From the NCBI GenBank assembly GCA_020860865.1, contig JAJBTL010000016.1:1-10785 (forward strand): 10,785 nt of DNA, written 5' to 3'. The position numbers and the translations under genes are program-made. Position 1 is the first letter of the stretch, and each line of letters begins with the position of its first letter. This document shows positions 6,374-10,785 of the stretch, piece after piece. Origin of the DNA: Planctomycetota bacterium (GTDB taxonomy: Bacteria; Planctomycetota; SZUA-567). The notes under the pieces were generated by a model, which did no database searches, was not told the DNA's origin, and worked only from the letters and a program-made list of their open reading frames with translations.

Positions 6374-6392
6374 GGTATACGGCCGTTGTACC
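6374..6392. repeat. near-perfect palindrome in the divergent region
   Basis: GGTATACGG (6374-6382) faces CCGTTGTACC (6383-6392): GGTA/TACC and ACGG/CCGT are symmetrical, with one extra base in the right arm. It lies 24 bp beyond the direct repeats, towards the binding-protein gene, and could be a second operator. The rest of 6393-6650 holds short GC-rich hairpins, such as GCCGCC/GGCGGC near 6430, and no gene that I can support. Confidence 0.35.
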
Positions 6393-6650
6393 ATTTGACC
6401 TTCTACCCATAGAACCGCGTTCGCCGCCAGGGCGGCTTCCTTGTGCGTTCCGTTCTCATCACCGAGCTCTGTTTTCCTTACTCCCGCAGTGGATATTCGG
6501 TCGTGACCGCCGGTGCTTTCCCGGTCGGGCCGGGTCGTAAATATCCGCAGCGTCCTCATTCATCATTTTCGCCTTTCGTGACCGGTCGCCCATTCGCGGC
6601 ACCCGGGCGGCGGATGCTTTGTGTCATCATTTCGTTTCAAAGGAGAACCA

Positions 6651-7580
6651 ATGAAAAGACTGTTCCTCGCCATGATCGTCCTCGTCGGCTTTGGCCTCGT
6701 CTCCGTCGCTTCGGCCGGAGAGAAAATTCGCGTCAGCTACCTGGTCAGCAATTTCAACGACAACTTCCTGTCGAAAATCGCCGAAGCGGCCCGGAGCGCC
6801 AATTCGGACGCGGTGGCTGTCGAACTGTTCGACGCCCAGGACGATGTTATCCGCCAGAACGACCAGGCCATCACCACCCTCATGGAAAAGCCGGACGCCA
6901 TCCTCGCCATCGCCGTGGAAACGACGTCGGTTATGCCCATGGTCAACGCCTGCCAGGAGGCCGGAGTGCCGCTCATTTTCGTCAACCGGAATCCGTTCCG
7001 GGGCCAGACCATTCCGGAGGGGGATTACATTTTCGCGCCTGACACCCGGCTCGAGGGTGAATATCCGGCCCGCTACGCCTGCGAAAAACTCGGCGGCAAA
7101 GGCAATGTCGCCATTATCCGGGGCGGCAACCACGAGGCGGCGGTCAACCGCACCGACGGCGCCAAGCGCGTCATCGCCGAATACCCGGACATGAAGGTCA
7201 TCGCCGAAGACTCGGGCGAATGGTTCCGCGAGCCCGGCCTCCGGGTGGCCGAAAACATCCTGACCACCCACGGCGACCAAATAAACGCCTTCCTTTGCAA
7301 CAACGACGAGATGGCGCTCGGCGCCCTTCTCGCCATCGACAACCTCGGCCGCTCGGAGCAGGGCATTGTCGTCACCGGCGTCGACGGCGTGCCGGAAGGC
7401 CTCGAGTCGATTCAGCAGGGACGCCTCGTCGCCACCGTCTACCAGGACCCGGTTGAACAGGGCCGGGGCGCGGTCGACTTCGCCGTCGAACTGGTCCGTG
7501 GCGACAAGAAACCGCAGGAAGCGGTTCTCAAGGTCAACCTCATCACCATTGACAATGTGGACGAATTTATCGGGCGGTAG
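6651..7580 (+). CDS. sugar ABC-type substrate-binding protein (Peripla_BP_4, MglB/RbsB-like)
   Basis: It is a secreted binding protein for a sugar or sugar-like ligand. The 309 residues start with a classical signal peptide (KR, a hydrophobic core 4-19, then ASA before G23). There is no lipobox, so it should be free in the periplasm. The mature part has the two-lobe type I fold: strand IRVSYLVSNFNDNF (26-39), the AIAVET turn, VNRNPF (comparable with the FNxEP-type segment of MglB), GNVAIIRGGNHEAA, FLCNNDEMALGALLAID, and VTGVDGVPEGL followed by GRLVATVYQDP, the usual hinge and ligand region. AAAGGAGA lies 5 nt before the ATG at 6651; a GTG-type start at 6621 lies before this site and is rejected. 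No permease or ATPase gene is nearby, so the partners must be elsewhere or absent. The divergent XylR-like regulator probably controls it. Confidence 0.9.
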   Translation: MKRLFLAMIVLVGFGLVSVASAGEKIRVSYLVSNFNDNFLSKIAEAARSANSDAVAVELFDAQDDVIRQNDQAITTLMEKPDAILAIAVETTSVMPMVNACQEAGVPLIFVNRNPFRGQTIPEGDYIFAPDTRLEGEYPARYACEKLGGKGNVAIIRGGNHEAAVNRTDGAKRVIAEYPDMKVIAEDSGEWFREPGLRVAENILTTHGDQINAFLCNNDEMALGALLAIDNLGRSEQGIVVTGVDGVPEGLESIQQGRLVATVYQDPVEQGRGAVDFAVELVRGDKKPQEAVLKVNLITIDNVDEFIGR

Positions 7581-7592
7581 TCGTGTTCTCCA

Positions 7593-7627
7593 GGGCGACG
7601 GGGAGTCGAACCGGCAACCCGTCGCCC
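7593..7627. other. perfect 10-bp hairpin after the binding-protein gene
   Basis: GGGCGACGGG (7593-7602) pairs perfectly with CCCGTCGCCC (7618-7627) over a 15-nt loop. No T run follows on either strand, so it is not a typical intrinsic terminator. It may protect the 3' end of the upstream message or slow polymerase. The loop on the - strand reads GGTTCGACTC, like a tRNA T-loop. Confidence 0.6.
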
Positions 7628-7732
7628 GCACGGTTCATGGAGTATTTCAGAGTCACATGATGCTACAGTCATCGCATGAACAGGGTGTTTCGTCGTTTTT
7701 CGTGATATGGGCTTTTTAGAAAGCTTCGACCA

Positions 7733-8944
7733 ATGAACTATCGTGAACGCGAGTTGGCGACCCTCGGCTTCTCCAATGACGGCCTCGACCGGGGCGCCAT
7801 TATTGAAAGCATGGGCCCGTGGATCAAGACAGTCCGCGCCTTCAAGGAGCAGGGGTTTGACAGCGGTTTTCTGGACGCTCTCGAAAGCCCGGAACTGCCG
7901 ACGGAAAACCTGTTCTACGCCCGCCGCCCGTGCGAGGAGTGGGAACGGTACTGCAACGTCATGAAAACGGAGCCGGTCTGCGAGTACGAAACCGCCTTCG
8001 GCTGGGACCCGTTGAAGCGCGTGTCGTTCCGGATTCCGTTTGTCTCGTATGACGCGAAAATTCTCGAAGACACGGACGAATACACCCTCCGCTACGACCG
8101 GGACGGCTGGGTCAGGAAGTATGTGAAGGGCCGCGAACTCGTCCAGGAAATAACGCCGGTGGTGACGGATTGGGAAAGCTGGGAACGGCACAAGGACCAC
8201 ACCCGGCAGGAACTGGCCCGTCACTGCACCCGGGAAAACATGGAAAAGGCCTACGGCCGCTACCGGGACGGGGACGACCGGTTTTCCATCCGCCTCCGTT
8301 TGACCGGGTTTTTCTGGCTTATCCGCGACCTGATGGGCGTCGAAGAGCACCTCGTCACCTACATGCTCGAGCCGGATCTCATCAAGGACATCAACCAGTT
8401 CCAGCTTGAAGTCTACCGGGATCAACTGGACGGCATCCTGGACATTATTAAACCGTCCACCGTCTTCTTCGAAGAAGACTATTCCGGTGCCAACGGGCCG
8501 ATGATTTCACCCGACACGTTTGAGGAGTTCGTCTCGCCGTGTTACCGGGAGATTGTCCCGTTCCTGAAGAAACGCGGCGTCGGCATGGTCTTCCTCGACA
8601 CCGACGGCGACTTCGTGCCGATGGTGCCGACGATGATGGACTGCGGCATCGAAGGGGTGTTGCCGGTGGATGTCAATGCCGGCGTCGACATCGTCAAGGT
8701 CCGGGAACAGTACCCGCGTCTCCGGTTCTGGGGCGGATTCGACAAGCTGGCGCTGGTGAAGGATACCGCCGCCATCGAGGCCGAGTTCCAGCGGCTGATG
8801 CCGGTCATCCGCCAGGGCGGCTGCATTATCTGCACCGACCACCAGGCGGCGCCGCATACGCCGCTGGAGAATTACCGGTACTATGTAAAACGGCTCATGG
8901 AAGTCATGGCGGAAAACCGCCGGGACGGCGTGCCGCTCGGGTAA
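7733..8944 (+). CDS. uroporphyrinogen decarboxylase-superfamily protein (not haem UroD)
   Basis: The TIM-barrel UroD superfamily (PF01208) includes haem UroD and corrinoid-dependent methyltransferases such as MtaA. This 403-residue protein shows the later part of the fold: FFEEDYSGANGPMISPDTFE (245-264), SPCYREIVPFLKKRG, GIEGVLPVDVNAGVDIVKVR (305-324), FWGGFDK and GGCIICTDH...PLENYRYYVK (362-386). Where MtaA-type enzymes have a zinc-binding HxCG motif, it has LDTDGD (288-293), so that chemistry is unlikely. The long N-terminal region (about 1-150) differs from haem UroD. The substrate is unknown. It lies 152 nt after the sugar-binding protein on the same strand, so a link to sugar use is plausible but unproven. 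The ATG at 7733 has only a weak AGAAAG site upstream. Confidence 0.82.
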   Translation: MNYRERELATLGFSNDGLDRGAIIESMGPWIKTVRAFKEQGFDSGFLDALESPELPTENLFYARRPCEEWERYCNVMKTEPVCEYETAFGWDPLKRVSFRIPFVSYDAKILEDTDEYTLRYDRDGWVRKYVKGRELVQEITPVVTDWESWERHKDHTRQELARHCTRENMEKAYGRYRDGDDRFSIRLRLTGFFWLIRDLMGVEEHLVTYMLEPDLIKDINQFQLEVYRDQLDGILDIIKPSTVFFEEDYSGANGPMISPDTFEEFVSPCYREIVPFLKKRGVGMVFLDTDGDFVPMVPTMMDCGIEGVLPVDVNAGVDIVKVREQYPRLRFWGGFDKLALVKDTAAIEAEFQRLMPVIRQGGCIICTDHQAAPHTPLENYRYYVKRLMEVMAENRRDGVPLG

Positions 8945-8966
8945 ATGGCGGTTACCGCTCATTTTT
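8943..8966 (+). terminator. probable terminator at the end of the UroD-like gene
   Basis: AAATGGCGG (8943-8951) pairs with CCGC and CATTT (8955-8964), with one bulged T and a TTA loop, and the T5 run is 8962-8966. The stem begins inside the TAA stop codon. The T run partly belongs to the stem, so strength is uncertain. Confidence 0.45.
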
Positions 8967-8988
8967 CACTACTTCCATGAAATGATTT

Positions 8989-9028
8989 TGACGCGCCGGT
9001 CCGGCTGGGCTGGCGCGTTGTTTCTTTG
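8989..9028 (+). terminator. possible second terminator before yaiI
   Basis: ACGCGCC (8991-8997) and GGCGCGT (9012-9018) pair perfectly, with two flanking G-T wobbles, over a 14-nt loop. The sequence after it is T-rich but interrupted (TTGTTTCTTT). Confidence 0.4.
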
Positions 9029-9075
9029 TACATGCTGCGCCACGCCGTACATTGGGAAGGCCCGCCAGCAGTGGA

Positions 9076-9104
9076 TGGAGGTTCCGTACTTTCTCGAGTA
9101 TACT
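9076..9104 (+). promoter_or_regulatory. possible promoter of yaiI-sfsA
   Basis: TATACT (9099-9104, 5/6) stands 17 nt after TGGAGG (9076-9081, 3/6). Transcription would start near 9111, about 64 nt before the yaiI ATG. Only the -10 is convincing. Confidence 0.3.
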
Positions 9105-9174
9105 AAGGATTCGGAACGGTGGCGCGAATCGCGTCGCGGCTGGTACTATCAGGTACGGAAGAGTAAGGAAAAGG

Positions 9175-9660
9175 ATGTCGTTGTCAGAGAAGAATCAAAA
9201 CGAGGCGCCGTTCACGGTCTGGGTCGACGCCGACGCCTGTCCCCGGCAGCTTCGGGATATTTTGGAAATTGCCGCGTTGCGGCGGCGAGTGACGATGCGC
9301 TTTGTCGCGAACAGTTATATGCGGCTGGAGGAGTCGCCGTATCTCCATTTTCACCAGGTGGCGGAAGGGGCGGACAAGGCGGACGACTATATTGTCGAAC
9401 ACGCGGTGGCGGGCGATCTGGCCGTGTCCGGGGATATCCCGCTGGCGGCGCGCCTCGTCGAGAAGGACGTCATGGTCATCGACACCCACGGGGAGCAGTT
9501 GGACAGCGCCAGTATTGGCGAACGGCTGGCCATGCGGAACCTGATGGATTCCTTGCGCTCGGGCGGGATGGAAGTGGGCGGACCACGGGAACTGGACCGG
9601 ACCGGCGTCCAGCAGTTCGCAAACGCCCTTGACCGGTACCTCACCCGGAGAGGGAAGTGA
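9175..9660 (+). CDS. yaiI: YaiI/YqxD (UPF0178, DUF188) family protein, PIN-like
   Basis: A conserved family of unproven function whose fold is related to PIN/NYN nucleases, suggesting RNA or DNA cleavage. The 161 residues are close to the usual 150. Family marks are VDADACP (17-23), FVANSYMR, the ADKADDYIV acidic segment, SGDIPLAARLVEK, and ASIGERLAMRNLMDSLRSGG followed by GGP near the end. The ATG at 9175 is chosen for AAGGA (9165-9169) 5 nt upstream and for fit to the family; the frame is open further back, but nothing there looks coding. The stop codon overlaps the sfsA start (GTGA), which points to coupled translation. Confidence 0.93.
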   Translation: MSLSEKNQNEAPFTVWVDADACPRQLRDILEIAALRRRVTMRFVANSYMRLEESPYLHFHQVAEGADKADDYIVEHAVAGDLAVSGDIPLAARLVEKDVMVIDTHGEQLDSASIGERLAMRNLMDSLRSGGMEVGGPRELDRTGVQQFANALDRYLTRRGK

Positions 9661-10385
9661 ACGGCCAGCCAGTCGCGGCGACGGACGGCTCCCTTGTCTG
9701 GACCGAACCGCTGGTGGAAGGCGTTCTCGTCAGGCGCTACAAGCGGTTTCTCGCCGATGTGACGCTCGCGGACCGGAGCGTCGTCACCGCCCATACCGCC
9801 AATACCGGCGCCATGCTCGGCTGTTCCGAACCGGGGCGGCCGGTCTGGCTGTCCCGGCATGATCGGCCGGGACGGAAATATCCGTATTCACTTGAAATGA
9901 TCCGGATGCCGTCCGCCATGGTCGGCGTCAATACCGGTATTCCGAATCGCCTCGTCGAAGCGGCGGTGGCGGCCGGCGCGGTGGCGGAACTGCCCCGGCC
10001 CGACCATATGCGGCGGGAAGTGAAGCGGGGCGCCAGCCGCCTTGATCTTCTTCTCGAAACCGCCGGGCGGGAGACCCTCGTCGAAATCAAAAACTGTACC
10101 CTGGTGGAGAACGGCGCCGCCCTGTTTCCCGACGCGGTGACGGTCCGTGGCGCCCGTCACCTTGAAGAACTGGCGACGCTGGCGGCGACCGGCTGCCGGG
10201 CCGTTATCTTCATCGTCGTTCAGCGGAGCGATGCCGAATGGTTCAGCCCGGCCGACAATATCGATCCACACTGGGGCCTGACGCTGCGGCGGGTCGTCGC
10301 CAACGGCGTTGAACTCCTCGCCTACCGGGCGGAGGTGACGCCGGGACGCATAGCTCTCGCCGAACGTCTCGAGGCGCGTTTGTAG
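9657..10385 (+). CDS. sfsA: SfsA family protein (sugar fermentation stimulation protein homologue)
   Basis: SfsA was named in Escherichia coli for an effect on maltose metabolism and described as DNA-binding. Its fold joins an OB-like N-domain to a PD-(D/E)xK nuclease-like core; its true role is unsettled. The 242 residues match the family. Seen here are RRYKRFLADV (26-35), HTANTGAMLGC (46-56), RKYPYSLE (73-80), VNTGIPNRL (91-99), and a complete nuclease-type set: Asp130 in RLDLLLE, then Glu143 and Lys145 in VEIKN. FPDAVTVRGARHLEEL (157-172) and FSPADNIDPHWG follow. The start is GTG at 9657, overlapping the yaiI stop by 4 nt, with GGAG/AGGG just upstream. There is no ATG before the conserved region. 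Confidence 0.95.
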   Translation: MNGQPVAATDGSLVWTEPLVEGVLVRRYKRFLADVTLADRSVVTAHTANTGAMLGCSEPGRPVWLSRHDRPGRKYPYSLEMIRMPSAMVGVNTGIPNRLVEAAVAAGAVAELPRPDHMRREVKRGASRLDLLLETAGRETLVEIKNCTLVENGAALFPDAVTVRGARHLEELATLAATGCRAVIFIVVQRSDAEWFSPADNIDPHWGLTLRRVVANGVELLAYRAEVTPGRIALAERLEARL

Positions 10386-10428
10386 GTTATTGAATAGGTA
10401 TACTACGAAGAGCTCCGGAACAGCTCCA

Positions 10429-10785
10429 TCAATACTGCGGGGCTGGGGCGGCGTCGATGTCGCCCAGAGGGATGGCGGCGCGGATGTTGTTCTGGCGCGT
10501 CCGTTCGTTCATTCGGAGAATGTCCTTGAGGCTGCCGGCCATGGCGAGGAGTTCCTCGGCCGTCGCCGCCGAGGCCGAGGCGGATTGGGCTGTCCGTTCC
10601 GCCGCCTTGCCGACTTCCTTGACGCTTTCCTTCACAGCCGATATGCCCTGGAAGTTTTCGCCGGCCACCCTGGCAATCTCCGTCATCAGGCCGCCCACTT
10701 CCTCAACCACCTCTTCGATCTCCGCCAGGGCGGTGTTCGTAGAGTCGAGGCATTCCGTCGTATAGGACAGGCGGTCGAGGGATTC
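10429..10785 (-). CDS. C-terminal end of a probable methyl-accepting chemotaxis protein (partial)
   Basis: The frame is open to the right edge, so only the last 118 residues are present. They form a long heptad-type helix, with stretches such as ALAEIEEVVEEVGGLMTEIA and TAQSASASAATAEELLAMAG followed by SLKDIL. This matches the C-terminal helix of the MCP cytoplasmic coiled coil, where EE pairs serve as methylation sites in this family. The highly conserved signalling tip lies outside the window. The tail after RMNERTRQNN is short and proline/alanine-rich (AAPAPQY), without an obvious CheR-binding pentapeptide. It converges on sfsA across 43 nt. Another coiled-coil sensor is possible, but the pattern fits an MCP best. 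Confidence 0.72.
   Translation of the reverse strand, partial: ESLDRLSYTTECLDSTNTALAEIEEVVEEVGGLMTEIARVAGENFQGISAVKESVKEVGKAAERTAQSASASAATAEELLAMAGSLKDILRMNERTRQNNIRAAIPLGDIDAAPAPQY

Noticed and set aside
6281..6559. Possible small - strand gene in the divergent region
   Set aside because: It has no family resemblance or good ribosome site and overlaps the operator and promoter signals.
6621..6650. GTG start ten codons upstream for the sugar-binding protein
   Set aside because: It would place residues before the signal peptide and put the Shine-Dalgarno inside the coding region.
7593..7627. A second complete tRNA gene
   Set aside because: D and anticodon arms are missing and the T stem does not pair; only a hairpin with some shared blocks is present.
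8982..9632. Open frame before and across yaiI in another frame
   Set aside because: It overlaps the DUF188 gene in the wrong frame, and its first part has no good start or domain.
1..10785. Mobile element, prophage, attachment-site duplication or CRISPR array
   Set aside because: I saw no transposase, integrase, repeat-spacer pattern or exact duplication of the tRNA 3' end.

Overview
The window is GC-rich, gene-dense bacterial chromosome: housekeeping genes on both sides of a small regulated accessory locus. Three things suggest, without proving, a Gram-negative of the Planctomycetes-Verrucomicrobia-Lentisphaerae type: a XylR-like regulator (periplasmic-binding-protein-like domain plus AraC helix-turn-helix), a non-haem uroporphyrinogen-decarboxylase-superfamily protein of a kind often multiplied in those phyla, and a long-tailed IF3. 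That placement is inference. I see no mobile element, phage gene or CRISPR array.

Left block (1-5045, + strand). The C-terminal part of a LysM/L,D-transpeptidase runs in from the left edge. Next is tRNA-Val(GAC) with a good promoter and an encoded CCA, but with C instead of the near-universal U at position 33. A leader of about 320 nt rich in hairpins then precedes thrS, infC, rpmI and rplT, the classical translation cluster. The gaps in this cluster are unusual: 346 nt with three poly-T tracts lie between infC and rpmI, and 88 nt with a long-range stem lie before rplT, which starts with TTG and lacks a good Shine-Dalgarno. A strong A8-hairpin-T8 terminator ends the cluster and can also serve the converging gene.

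Middle block (5094-8944). A XylR/AraC-type regulator on the - strand is split by a one-base frameshift in a run of seven G (5829-5835). It diverges from a secreted MglB/RbsB-like sugar-binding protein, followed by a UroD-superfamily protein. Their shared 409-bp intergenic region holds a promoter facing the regulator and, directly upstream of it, two 14-bp direct repeats (12/14 identical, 22 bp apart). That is the geometry expected of an AraC-family operator. No ABC permease or ATPase is present, so the binding protein is an orphan here. The regulator, operator, orphan binding protein and UroD-like enzyme together are the best candidate for an undescribed system in the window.

Right block (9175-10785). 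yaiI (DUF188) and sfsA overlap by 4 nt (GTGA) and probably form one transcript. They converge on the C-terminal end of a probable methyl-accepting chemotaxis protein that runs off the right edge on the - strand.
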